Below are positions 1 to 12,200 of a stretch of 64,000 bases of DNA, in pieces. Origin of the DNA: Yamagishiella unicocca (lineage: Eukaryota; Chlorophyta; Chlorophyceae; Chlamydomonadales; Volvocaceae); NCBI GenBank assembly GCA_003116995.1, contig BDSL01000008.1, positions 620,001 to 684,000 on the forward strand, written 5' to 3'. The notes beneath the pieces are model-generated. The model ran no database searches. It had not been told where the DNA came from and saw only the letters and a list, made by a program, of their open reading frames with translations. The first letter of the stretch is position 1; every line of letters starts with the position of its first letter. A program made the position numbers and the translations under genes.

Positions 1-1762
1 GAACATTAGCAGCGCTACGTGTGACAATACTCGTGGTGCTCTGCGGCGTCATGACAGGGTAGGAGGCACAGCCGCAGGGCTCTGTGCGCCAGATAGCTGG
101 CAACGCTGAAGCACCGGCACTCATGTTGGCCGATGGCGGAGGCATAAAACAGCTGTCAAGTCCCGCTGGCCACACGCAAGCCCAGCGCTCACCATTGTTG
201 CCACGAATAAACGCGTCGCCGTACTTGTTTTTAAGCTGCCCGTTGACGTACTCCTGGTTGGGGGCACAGTGACCATTATGCGAAACGTCATTGATGTGGG
301 TCGGACGCGGTGCGGCGGCGTCAGGATGGCAGGTCATGCGCACGCAAGGCCTTCCAGCTTGGCACCACGCCATACGGTAGCCTCGCGCACAGCCGTTGCG
401 TGAAGGCACAGCATCCGCCATCGGTCGCAGCCATGGCCTCGCACGCAATGGCCCCCGCACCACACTCCACTAAGCCCAGGGAGGTTCAGCTGGTACGTTT
501 GTTTCATGGTTTCAGCTGGGAGCGTGAGAACACCAGGGCGCCTTGGCGGGTGAGTTCTGGCTCCCCCCCGCGATGCACGTCCCCCTTTGGTCACTGCATC
601 CCTTCTTGCAGTCACCTGTGCTCGGTGTACACCTCCGCCGTCACATTCACCGCACTTACTCTCAAGAGCTAGCAAACACAGCTCTCTTCCATCCCGCCCC
701 CACTGGCACGGCCCGCCATGCCCATGCGGTCGGCACTGGTTTGTTGGCAGCGGCCCAACCGACGACTCTACCAACTCAAACATGCCCATAACGCATGAGA
801 CAGTGTCGACAAGGATCCCCAATCCCGCGCCACACTTACACGGCCAACACCGCAACAGGACCACCCCTCCCTCCCAGGGGCTTTCGTGTCTGTAGTTCGC
901 CTTTCCCGTCCAACCCGAGCATCGCGTGCGCACCTCCGTCTGCTCCATAGCAATGTTCATGAACCCGTCGAGGCAAGCAAGTATCCCTGCAGTTGTTTTT
1001 GGAGGGAAAGGGACATAGGGCTAAGGTTTGGGAGGGAATACACAGCTACGTTTCTCAGCAGGTACGCGAACATGGTAACCCTAGAGAGAATAAGTAGTGG
1101 GTGTTGCGCCGCAGACGCAGGATCTCGGGACACATGGAGTAAAGGCGTGAGTCTGACAGCATAAGAAGGGGGCCGGGGAACATCATGGCCTATGACGCCA
1201 CGGAATTGAACGCACCTCGATAGTCAACACCCGAATTGAGCTTCACTAAGACGGGCTTGCCCTTGATAGCCTTTAGGAACTCTGCCGGCGACTGTGTGCA
1301 CAGAAAGCGCGCAAATTGGCGTCGGGTTCATGTCTGCGCCCAAGGTCATCTTCATACCGACCACCTTCCACATCCGATAACGCCAAGTAATAAAATTGGC
1401 CACATGCGGATCCCATGCCGACCTTCGTTACGCCTACGGACACGCCAGCGTCCGCCATTTGTCTATACAGCACCGCAGCGCCGCTGAGAAGAAATTTGCG
1501 CTTCTGTTCCGTATGCTAAATAAATGATGTCACTGCAGATAATCTCTGATGCTGGTCTCAGACGTTAAGGAAATGTTCGATCGGAATACTTTCGGTACAG
1601 TTTTGGGCACAGTGCAACAGTGGCAACAATGGAAATATAAAGTTACTGAGGGCGTCTGGAAGAACGGATATCATAGGACGACAATTTCGTTTATATTTCT
1701 ACCGTATTCCTGCACATGAGACATGGCTGATTTGTCAACTTGGTTTCTTTCCATGGTTTTTA
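1..1762. other. no supported gene
   Basis: Open frames occur on both strands (the longest is 334-960 on the minus strand), but none shows a recognisable domain, convincing splice signals or the codon bias of the genes further right. Treated as intergenic. Confidence 0.5.
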
Positions 1763-1767
1763 TTACA
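1763..1767 (-). terminator. TGTAA poly(A) signal of the saposin-like gene
   Basis: The minus strand reads TGTAA about 60 nt after the stop at 1826. TGTAA is the usual polyadenylation signal of volvocine algae. A second TGTAA overlaps the stop codon itself. Confidence 0.5.
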
Positions 1768-1825
1768 AACTTCTATCGCCATTGGCAAGTGTCATTCATA
1801 ACAACACAACGTGCTTATGCCACGT

Positions 1826-3064
1826 TTACAGCTCACTGCCCCCCTCCGGCTTCTTGCTTCCACCAAACAGCTTGCCGACAAAGCTCTTCGCACCGTCCAC
1901 GACTTTTGCTGCCCCTTCCTTAATGGAATCCGCCGCCTTCGCGGCGGTCTCTTGTAGCTTTGACACCGTGGCACCGGCTCTGGAGGACGCGTCCTCCGCA
2001 CTCTCGAACTCCTCCTCTGCCGCGGGCTTGCGAGGAACGTAGTTGCCCATTCCCGTGTCTGCAATGTCAACGTGATTGATTCAAATAGGTGTACGATGAC
2101 GGACAGCCGGCTCAAAAAAACACACTCACCCTTCATGAGCTGAGAGAAGTCAGGATCGTCCCCGTACATATCCTGCATTTCTGAGAGCTCATCTTCCATT
2201 GTGTCGCGACTGTATAGGCTACCGGATAGGCCATTGGCCTCCATGTCGCGCATCATCTTTATGTTTCGTAGCTCGTCCTCATCGATGGGCTGGTGCGCCT
2301 CGCCCACGGGTCGGTCCTGCGCACCGCAGCAATATGCCCTCAGCCAGCTATCCTACGTTTGATGCCAAGCGGACGTCAAGAGTATGCGTGGCGCACCGCA
2401 GGTACGGGGGGAGCCTTCTTGGCGCAGGCATCTGTAGATTCGTAGCACATCCAACTAGTAATCGCTGCGCGCTTCTTGCCCTTGTAGAGCATGGCGCTTA
2501 GGTCCGTCAGGTCGATGTCCTCTGAAATCAGTTCACATGCTCTCGCAATTGTTCGGCACTCGGACTTGCACTTGCCCATCTGCGTGGGGTGTGTGTATGG
2601 TGGACACCAGCTGGAAGCATTGAGGCACCACCTCGCGCGAGGTGAATGCCACCCACCAGGCCCGTGTCCTTCACTTGAAGGGCTGCCCCTTGCTCCACAA
2701 TGTCATACATCGTGATCCAGTCGCCATCGTTCTGATCGGGATTGCACATTTTTTCCAGCCTTTCGAGGATGTCGGCCTCATGGATCTGCGCTCAGAGAAG
2801 CATTGTAATCATGTAATTACTGGTATTCCGGCATCCTTAGTTGTCGACATGCCGCACCTTCTTGGCTCCCGCAATTTCGGTAAGGTCCTTCACCACATTT
2901 CGTGCCTCCTTAGCCATCGCTTCGCAGACCTGACAACGGATATATTTCAAATCTGCTTTGTTCACAGGCGCCTTTGGCTTTGGCCGCTTGGAGCCACCGA
3001 ACTGAGCGAAAGCGGTGGCCGCGAACGCCAGAACCAACAGGTTTATAAACGCAATCCTAGCCAT
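1826..3064 (-). CDS. secreted saposin B-like domain protein, five exons
   Basis: Exons on the minus strand are 3064-2858, 2785-2657, 2579-2397, 2316-2130 and 2058-1826. They sum to 939 nt (312 aa) with every phase consistent. The start is the Met opening a clear signal peptide (MARIAFINLLVLAFAATAFA), so the protein should enter the secretory pathway. Residues about 38-150 hold a cysteine pattern (IRCQVCEAM, EKMCNP, GKCKSECRTIARAC) like saposin B or canopy-type helical bundles, which bind lipids or act as ER chaperone cofactors. The C-terminal half is acidic and then Lys/Ala-rich, ending near KSFVGKLFGG. Donors are GTGCGG, GTGGGT, GTGCGC and GTGAGT; acceptors end GCAG. The substrate or partner cannot be inferred. 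The exon structure is much surer than the function. Confidence 0.8.
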
Positions 3065-4391
3065 CGTGTCAAGATCAAGTAGCGCAAACAGCTGGGCAAC
3101 CCTGTGCACTCTTTGCGTTCGGCAAAGCTTCTAGGCGATCGTACATACATCCTACACAGTACGGGCGCGCTGTCCCTTCCGGAGTGCGACCGCTACCAAC
3201 CGCTTTAACCTCACAATACCATAACCTACAGCACATTCCCCAGAATTCTAGGGCAACAAGCCATCTTCCGGACACTTAAAACCCAATGGACCCTTACTAA
3301 TTAGGCATTTTTGCAGCAAATTGCAGCAGCGGCCGAATGTGAAGTTGGCAAAGGTGACGACGCAGGATTACATTGAAAGCGCTGTAGTAGAGCTAAAGAG
3401 CATTGCACGTCGGGCCCGCAAGCACTCGCCCCTCGCTGCCTCGAGGACAATGACCGTGTCGACCCCTGTCGGCCAGTGATCCACACGGTCCCAGCATTCA
3501 TGGCGCACAGAACCTTGCAGCTTCCGCCTCCTACTCACACTACCTACGAACCAAACCCAGCATTCTACGAGTGTAGCTAGGATTGAAACCTTTGCCACAC
3601 GGGCCCCAGCATGGGAACGCGTGCCCATGCGCGCCTTTAGGCCTGTCTAGGCCTGTTGAGCGCCCGGCCGCAGAGCCCCTAACCACATCATGTTTAGGTA
3701 GCTAGAAGCAGTTATGAGAAGCTGTTACGACCTGTTGCAACAAAAACCACAACTGACGACGCGAAGCGTTTGGCCACAAACGTCGTAGCCAAACACTTAC
3801 ACCAGCCATGAGTCAACATATTGGTACGTACAGCGAACGAAAGCCCACTTCTGTTCGCTTGCCCCCATCAAGCGTGCAGCCGCGCTTCATTCGGATAAAC
3901 ACATTTACGATAGGCAACAACCAACCAACTGTCGCACTGGGCACACGCAGAGGCCCGCAGCAGCAATTGACATCAGCCAAAAAAATATCGTGTCACTCTG
4001 GTTTGAGTGCAGCTTGTACTACGCTCTTCCTCTACACTCATAGTCCTCTATGTCTCGCCCCTCTGCCAACCTGCGTCATGGTTCACCTGACAGACGCTAA
4101 TACCTCACCTCCTCGACCCACCCCAACGCGAAACGAATGCTCCCTCCTCCTCTACCCTACCGACCTATCACTCCTGCTCGCCACACCTCCCTCGAAAGCG
4201 TGCTCGCTGACCATCCCAAGTCCACTCCACCAAGCCCTCACAAGATACCTCAACCCGCCCACTTTTCCCTTCCCCTGCCAGTCCAGTGCTGCGCGTTCCG
4301 GATTCCCACCCTCGCCCCTCTCCTGCATCAACACGACGCCCCCGTCCGGCATCACGCATCCCTCACCACGCACTCTCACAAGCCCTTGCGG
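3065..4391. other. no supported gene
   Basis: This contains the promoter side of the saposin-like gene and the 3' flank of the methyltransferase. A plus-strand open frame at 3808-4437 has no recognisable feature and is probably chance. Confidence 0.5.
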
Positions 4392-5607
4392 TTACGCCCG
4401 GCGCACGGCGAGGATGCTGATGTCCTCATCGTGCTGATCCTGACCGTCCCGAGGCGCCAGTCGGATCTCCAGCCCGTGCTGCGAGAACACGGCAGTCATG
4501 TGGTCGTCCACCTGGTTGGACCGGTGCACGTGCGCGAGGAGCACGGAGGCCTGCGGGTTGGACGCCAACAGGCGCTGCAGCAGCGGCGCCAGCACGTCCG
4601 GGCTGCGGTCGTCGTACACGAGGTCAGAGCCTGGGCGGCACGACAAGCGATGCAACAGGAGGCAGGGTCAGCGGGGGTGTTCAGCGCAGGAGCCAAGGAT
4701 AGGGTGACGGCTGCGGTGGTGGACCCCGGTATCGAGGACACCGGTGCGCCAGGTTTGGGGGCCCCAGGCAGCTGCTTCGAGGGTGGCTGTTGGGGAGAGT
4801 GCACCGCAGCAGCTCGCTGCTGGTCCGACGAACCCCCATCCACCCCGTACCCGCCAGATCCGCACGGCCCTACCCCATCCTCGGCACGACTACTGCCTGC
4901 TCACCGATGATGAACTCCCACGGCCCGGTCACCACCTCGTCCGCCGGCGCCGCCCAGTCCAGCGCCGCCACTTGTGCCAGGCCCCCAGCGCCGCGCACCA
5001 GGTCCGCATTCTTGGCCAGGTTCTTGGCCGCCACCGGCACCACATCCGGCAGGTCGGTCAGCAGCACGGTGCCGCCGAAGGCAGCGGCGGTGAGGCCCGC
5101 GACGCCTGTGCGCGCATTGTGAAAGCGGGGCGGGAGATGGAAGGGGTGGACGCACACGGTACAGGTGTTTGTGCTGCTGCTGCTGCGGCTGCTGCTGCTA
5201 CCGCTGCTGCTGCTGCTTAGGGCCGCGTGGACATGGACAACTGGGGGCCCGACAGTGGTGTGGCCCTGGATGGTATGTGTGCCAGGCACAGCCATCTGAT
5301 CGCGGCCTATCTATTGGCATGCCAAACCGTGCAGCGGTTCAGCGAGCCGCCGTGGGTCTTATCACACGCATCAAGGAAAATCGAGGTCAGAATTGAATCG
5401 GTGTGGTGGCCACGTGCGAGCTCGCGCGGTAGCCTGCAATCAGACGCCTGTGCTTGCGATGGTGGTTTGTGGGATGCTCGGGCAGGTGTCGTGCCTAACC
5501 ACCGCTACGAGTTAACTACCTACCGATTCCCGTCCCGAGCTCTAGCATGGTGCGGCCGCGGATCTCTGCGTGCTTGTAGTCACGCAGGTAGCAGCCGAGT
5601 CGGATGG
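4392..5607 (-). CDS. METTL21-type protein (lysine) methyltransferase, 5' end unresolved
   Basis: Three linked exons are clear on the minus strand: about 5607-5524, 5105-4905 and 4630-4392 (about 173 aa). Both introns are phase 1 with GTAGGT/ACAG and GTGAGC/CCAG borders. Splicing rebuilds SAM-binding motif I (LELGTGIGVAGL), the following acidic strand (LLTDLPDVVPVAAKN) and IIGSDLVYDD, the hallmark of family-16 (METTL21/EEF1AKMT) seven-beta-strand methyltransferases that modify lysines of chaperones or elongation factors. The upstream strand and helix (IRLGCYLRDYKHAEIRG) fit the region that normally follows a VWPAA-like motif, but no convincing first exon was found between 5607 and about 5840. 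The catalytic class is well supported; the substrate is unknown. Confidence 0.75.
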
Positions 5608-7482
5608 CTGGGAGGGCGGGCGTGGCGGCGGGGACCATGAAATGAAGGGGAGGCGTGGCAGGAGACAGTAAGTTCAGGTTTTTGGTGACGAAGATAGAGA
5701 TTGGGGGGGCCAGCTGTCCACAAACCCACGCAGTATTTGTGATAACAGCAAAGGTGACGCGGCCGCAGTGGCTCGATAGCCGCCGCCCCTTCCACGTTGC
5801 GTATGGACACGCCCTATGACCCGTGTCAGCGCCGCTCATAATGATGGAGAGCCCCAGGACCTAATTTAAGTGTGCCGTTTAGCCCGATTCGTCAAGCGAA
5901 ATAGGATTAGCCCTGTCGGTCGCTCCATGTCGTTGTTCCGCCTTGGCGGGAGAACCACCAGCCATGCTTGCATCACCTACCAAGGAGCCCGTGGCGTCCC
6001 GACTGTGACGTCCCCCACATGATTACTAGCCCACTGCAAGTTGTGACATCCAGGCCACCCTTTTCCTCAAGCGGTCAGGCCCTCGGTTCTCTGCGTGACT
6101 AACCCCGCCTACCTGACTCCATGACTGGGCAGCCCTCCCGCCGGCCCTCCTCCACAAATTTAAGGCCGATGATGCCTACACGATCGCCCTGCAAGCAAGC
6201 GGAAAGCAAACATATTCAGTATAATGCAAGTTGTAGCTTTATTTATGATGCGACGTGTTCATGACCCAAATGATGCTGCGAGTCCTGTCCTGGCCTCCCA
6301 TCGCAACAAGTCCGAGGGGCGCCCCACCCTACCACGGTGCAGGATGACCGCGCCATGGCACCCGCGAGCAGGGCCTCCATCTCCGCATCGAGCTTCACGG
6401 CCCGGCAAGTTGCCGGCCTGGGCAACTGCGTAGCCGTCGGCGCCTGAAAATGAGATGCAAGTGGTAGGTTTCCGCTCAGTACCAGATGTGGACTGGGAGG
6501 GCAGTCCCCCTACTGTCAGTGCCAAATGAATATGCGTATATAGTGGAAATGTTGCTGCGAGCCTTGAGCCGTCAAGGATTGCTGGTCGTCTAGCACGCAT
6601 GCGCGCGGCTGCGAAGCGCTGATGTACAATTGCGAGGTACCCACCTGGCGAGCATGGCGCAGGTATACGCGCGGCTTGATAGAGGCTCCGTGGTAGGAGG
6701 GAGCGCCAATAGTGCGTTGGGCGTGCATAGCGTGCATGGTGTAGTAGCAGTTGGCGCCGGCCAGCTAGAGGGTCCCTGAAGCTTAGTCGCGTTTAGAAAT
6801 CAGTTCCTGCGTATATTCTTGTGCCCATCCAAAACGTATGATTTGTGTATGCGGCTGAGCACACTTCATACAGCGCCAGGCAACGACATCCGTTGGCGCA
6901 AGGCCCGCATGTCGAAAATGTGCAGGTCAAATGTTAAAATTTTGCTCAGGAATTTAGCAAAGCTGTTTTTATAGACTCTTCACATGCCTGGTCTCAATAT
7001 GAGGCCTGCTGTGGCTGTCTCATCGCAAGCAAATCGACTTCGAGTTGCATCACCCAAGCAACTGGTTATCTTCCCTAGGATACGCTATAAAGCTCGCGCT
7101 AGGCCCCCACGAAATCATGAAACGGCAAGTAAGCGCGGCGATGGGGCGCTCGAACGCCTCGAAGCAGGTGAGCTGAAGCTGACAAAGCCCTTCACGATGA
7201 TGGCATTAAGCCGATGGCATTAAGCCGATGGCATTAAATCGGCGGTAGAAACGCGTCCCCATCATCCGTCGGCTCGCCAGCGCCCGCTTCCGAATCCCGG
7301 CACCCGAGGGCGCCAGCACAGGCCAGCACCAACCCAACCAGTGCCCCGGGGGCCCAGCCCGGGCCTCAACGCCAAGCACCATTCCAATTTGAACCACATG
7401 ACTACGCTTCCTGTTTAGATGTTTACATGCGCACACTGATTTCGAATAACCTTCTATTCCGCCGGCCTCCTGCCGGCCCTTC
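5608..7482. other. no resolved gene; may hold the missing 5' exon(s) of the methyltransferase
   Basis: A minus-strand segment at 6425-6243 after a CAG acceptor is open and moderately hydrophobic (EMEALLAGAMARSSCTVV). It could be a terminal exon but links to nothing recognisable. Nothing else stands out. Confidence 0.35.
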
Positions 7483-8525
7483 ATGCCTCCCCTTGACCAA
7501 CTCCCCTTCCTCCCACTCTCCATCCTCGCTCTCCGCACCCGAGCTGCAGCCTTCCAAACGGTCAGCGCCGCTTGGGCCAAGCTCGACACCCAGCAACGGG
7601 TGTACACGGTGGTGGCCGGTGCCGCGGTGCTTGCGGCCACTCCGCAGGTGCTGACGTTCGTCGTCATCTTGTTGGAGCGGCTGCTGGTGGGGGGGCTGCT
7701 GGCGGTGGAGGGAGCGCTGGCGGGGCTGCTGCTGGCGAGCACGAGACTGGTGAGCGGGCAGGGGCCGGAGAGGGCTCGCGGGGGGGGGCCGCGGCTGTCG
7801 CTGCTGGGCACGAGGCGGGGACTCACTGTGGGGCCTAGGTGGGTCGTTGGGGGCAGGTAGGGGGCCTAGGGGCAAGGATGGAAGCAGCGCGGGCCGGGGA
7901 GGTGGCATAAGGACGAGGACAGGATAGTTGGCGCATGGTCGGCGGACACTTAGTTTGTGGGCGCATGCTGGAGCGGGGAGGGGAGGGGTGGGGAGGGCAA
8001 GAAACCCGGTGAGTTAACAAGAGGGGAGTCGAGTGGACGGAGCGGTTGTTGCGCCTGGTCTCCGAAACCACACACCCAGCAAGACAACCAGCGCAAATGG
8101 AGCTTATCGCCGCTGCTGCTGCTGCTTTGTCCGCAAGTGTGTGGATATAACCTCCATACCTCACACCACCGTATTACCAACAGCTATGTGACCAGGCTTA
8201 CAATCTGTTTCTGTGTGCTCCTGCTGCATACACAACTACGGCACCCCGCATGTGCCCGGCACCGGGTAGCACGTGGCTCAGCGGCTGCGCGACCCCGCCT
8301 TCTGGGCTGCTCCAGCCACCCCGCTACACCCACCGTTTGGAACCCAGACGATGCTGCGGCCCTATCTCACCCCGTTTGATCGTGAGCACCTAACCCGGAC
8401 GGCGCCTCGCCGCTGCCCTCCTCGCCACGACTCTCTCACCCCGCCAGGTAGTCCTCGCAGGCACGTTGGCTCTGGTGGCCACTGGCGTGTACCTGTTCCT
8501 CTTCAAGAAGCAGCGAGAGCCGTGA
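7483..8525 (+). CDS. small membrane protein of unknown function, three exons
   Basis: Exons 7483-7749, 8282-8381 and 8461-8525 join in phase to 432 nt (143 aa). Donors are GTGAGC in both introns; acceptors are CTCAG and TCGCAG. Residues about 42-85 are strongly hydrophobic (YTVVAGAAVLAATPQVLTFV and the run after it), giving one long or two close membrane segments. The last exon adds a C-terminal segment (TLALVATGVYLFLF) with a basic tail KKQREP. An alternative acceptor 13 nt upstream would lengthen the last helix but breaks the phase. I do not recognise the family. The matching phases and terminal membrane helix make a real gene likely. Confidence 0.5.
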
Positions 8526-9207
8526 GCAGGGCCGCCCTGCAGCTGGAGGCTGGTGGGAAGGGCGGCAGCCTAGCCTAACCACGGGGGAGCTGCTGCGGCG
8601 ACGAGAGGGCGGGCAGTGCTGGGGGGGCATACAAATGCCCACGCAATGTTCGTATGGAATGCAGTGAATGGGAGGAAAGAGCCGTAACCTGCGCCGTGTG
8701 GTGCCCGGCTGGGGCGGGCCCGAGATGCCTGCAGACGGCTTTTCTTATTGACGGAGCGTAGCAATTGAGCCCTAGCTGTATGCGCGTTGGAGTTATACTG
8801 TATACATATTAATAATGGAACACCGACGACGTTCAGAACCGTACATGTAGGTGTACATGTGCCGTATAGTAAGAAGGGACCTCGCTTACGGGGCGTGGCG
8901 TACATGCCCTCCATGCACACTGCTTTGCCATAATGGTTACATCGGGTGGGTGGTGGCGTGTGTTGCAGCCGCAGGGACTGTTTATATAGCGCCTCCGCAA
9001 GAGGCTTGCGCTGCGACACCCCGCGAGAATATAAATCCAGTCACATCATGACCTGTTACGGCCTAGGGGGAGTAGTAATCGCCATGACCGTTAAACTGCC
9101 CACCGCGAGACCGCTTTCACGATCGCCAACAGCCCCAACCGCCCCCATTCGCCGTTGCGGCCGCCGACCCATCCACGGAGGAGCCGCACAGCCACAAGCA
9201 GGCGCGA
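8526..9207. other. convergent intergenic spacer
   Basis: This lies between the plus-strand membrane protein and the minus-strand aldolase. The minus strand has TGTAA at 8941-8937, a plausible poly(A) signal about 270 nt after the aldolase stop. No other gene seen. Confidence 0.5.
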
Positions 9208-12200
9208 CTAATTGCCCGGGCCCCTTCCCCGTACTGGCCACACGGCCTGCACTCGCTCCCCCTCATCGCCGCCGTCGCGCTCGGCGCCGCGTACGGCAAC
9301 TATCCAGTCGTACAGGTTGACGGTCGGGTCGCAATGTCCGGGCTGTAGCTTGAGCAGCGCGCCCACGTCGGGCAGATGCATGGGGACCTGGTACGCGCCC
9401 TGCAGCAGCAGTAGCAGCAGCGATGACAAAGAATCCCCCACATCTCATTTTCGAACATACAGCAACGCAGCAGGACGCAACAGCACGCAGCGGCACTCCA
9501 ATACGAAGTACTGCAAAAGGTCAAACACGTGTTCTTCCGCCCTCTCTGCCACAGCCATAGCCGATTTGAGCCCCTCCTTATGCTGCTTGCAGTTAAAGCA
9601 TCAAGGCAATGAAATTACCTTGATGGCCTGAGGCAGTTAGGGGCGCCCAGCCGGGTGGTGTGGGACAGCAGCAGCAACAGCTGCAGCACCCGCAACTGAG
9701 CGCACCTACCTGCGGCCACAGCAGCTTGCCGTGCTCGTCCCCGCCACTGGCGTACTCCAGCTGCATGCCGTACTGTTGCGTGTAGCGCGGCGGCAGCAGC
9801 GGCGGGCCGCTGTCCAGCGAGAGCGCCTTGGTGCCGGCATCCACAACCACGAGGGCGCGGGCGGGGCTGGCGCTCATGACCTTGGGAGGGTGGGGCGGGG
9901 CCGAGGTTGAGGCAGGCGAGGAGGGGAGGGGGCTGGTTGGAGTGCGGTCGAAGAGAGCGCACGCACCACTCCAGACATCAAGTAATGCTACGACCACATA
10001 TCAAAGGCCAGCTCGGAGCTGAAAGCCGGACAGCGTCGGCCCGCCAAGTTGCCCCTCAAAATCCCGGCGGCGTTGTCCCTCACTGTGTTGGATGCCTGGG
10101 TAACGTTACCACTTGCCCCACTCGCACACCCAAACCCCGTCCCCGCCCGCTGACCTGCGTTAGGACCCACAGGCTCTGCTCCCACTCGCCCACACTGCCG
10201 TCATCCTGCGGCAGTGGCGGCAGCGGCGGCAGTGGCGGCAGCGGCGGGGGACAGCGGGAGTGTAAGCTACGGCAGCACAGCCGGCGGGCCGCGTCCAGGC
10301 TCCAGGGGGGGTGAGAAAACCAGCTGGGGGGAGCTCCAGGAGCGGAGCGCTGGAGCTGTGGCGGGCGAATGCCGCGCTCGTGTCATGGGCGTGACGCGCC
10401 GGGCATCACCGGGAGTGACTCAGCGCGGGAAGCAGTGGCAGCGTGGGGGCCAGCAGCAGCTGGCGCGCGCGCGTCCCCCCCACATGTCCCCCCTCCCCAC
10501 CTGCACATTCCTGCTGTAGTCCGCATCGTTAAAGGCAAAGGAGCCAGGCTGGACCTCCGTGAAGACACCGCTGGCGGCCTCGATCCTGGCGACGCGGGAG
10601 GCGCAGGGCCGGGCCGATGTCGGGCCGGGCCGGACACATGGCTGGGCGAGTGGGCAGGTCCGTGTAGTCGGGCCTCCCATCTTTCGTTTAGCAGTGCCAG
10701 TTCGGATGCTGCCACCATATGCCAGCCGCCCTGCTACATGCCGAGCAGCCACGCGCCCCGCCAAGCCCGCCGCTCACCTGTACGTCCCCGTGCCTCCACC
10801 CGTGACCGTGTCGCAGGGTATGCCCGCCGCCCGCAGCGCCTCCACCGCCGCCCGGGCGCGCTCCACCACCTGCACAGGGCTCCCACGACATGCCGGTGTA
10901 CGACCGCCGCGGGCGGCACCAGTGGCTGCTGCTGCTGCAACACCGACTTTTGTGTCCCTGGCCGTGGCCCGGTCCGTGAAACCGCCTTTCCCGCCCACTC
11001 CATCGCCTGATTCGATGCAGCTCGCCTCGCAGTAAAGGTACTCTCGCGGGTACCGTGCGACTGCGCGGATCTTCACTTAGGTCCGCAAATCCGAACCAGC
11101 ACCGCTTCCCGACCTAAGCCTGCTATCCCGAAAATCCCGGAAGCACAAGCGCCTTGGATAACGGTCGGACGCGGTACTACAGCTGCTGCCAAAGCCAATG
11201 TCTTACCCCACACCCCACACCGCCCACCGCCCGGGTTGCCATACACAGCCACACACCCCGCCCCCGCCTCCTCCACGTGCGCCTTCCAGCCCGCCGCACC
11301 TGCCCCACGCGGCGCTCCCTGTCCCGCGGGTCTCTCACGTGCTGCAGCCCACCGTGGTACGCCTGCACACCCGCGAACCGGACGCTGTCGAGCGAGGTAG
11401 CGGCCCGCGCCAGCGCCACCACCTCGGCTGGGGAGTCCACCCCACACCTGCAACCACACGGGAGGGAGCTCACGGCTTCGCCTCTGCTGCCATCGCCACT
11501 GCCACCGCCACAACCGCAACCACGAGTGCTGCTGGAGCAAGCAGCCCAAGGACACGTCAAGGGGTACTGACGCCGTCTGGGGCCACATAGGCCACCTGAC
11601 GGTCCCTGGTTCGACCCAGCGCAACGACCCAGCGGCATAGGGCAGCGCGGCAGCCACACGGCGGTGGCAGTAGCGGCGGTGGCAGCGGCGGCACTGGAGG
11701 TAGCAGTGCGGCAGCAGCAGAGGTAGCAGCAGCAGCAGCCCCACCTGTCCTGGCCCACGTTGACCTCCACTAGCACACTCACGGAGGTGCCCCGGGCCGC
11801 TGCCGCCGCGTTCAGCCGCCGCAGGTTGTCCTCGCTCTCGTAACACACCCCCACGCGGGCACCTGCGGGTGCGGGTTTTAGGAGTTAAGCAAAACCTAGA
11901 GCAAAACTTAAGAGTTAAGCAAAACCTAGGTCCAATCTGGTATTGCGCTCGCATTTGTGCACCGAGCTCGTAGGGGAGCACGGACTTCCGAGATTTGGGC
12001 AATCTGAAGGATAGGTCAGGGTGATTTTGGCGGGCTCTGTTTGAGGAGGGAACGAAGGCCGGCTCCAGCGACGGTGTTTAAGTATCCCCCTACACCCCGT
12101 GCCACCGTATTCATTGCCAGCCGCCTAACACAAACTGTAACTGCAGCAGCTCTGCGTATGCGACCGCAATGTAGTGTGCAGTAGCCCTGCATGTGCTGCA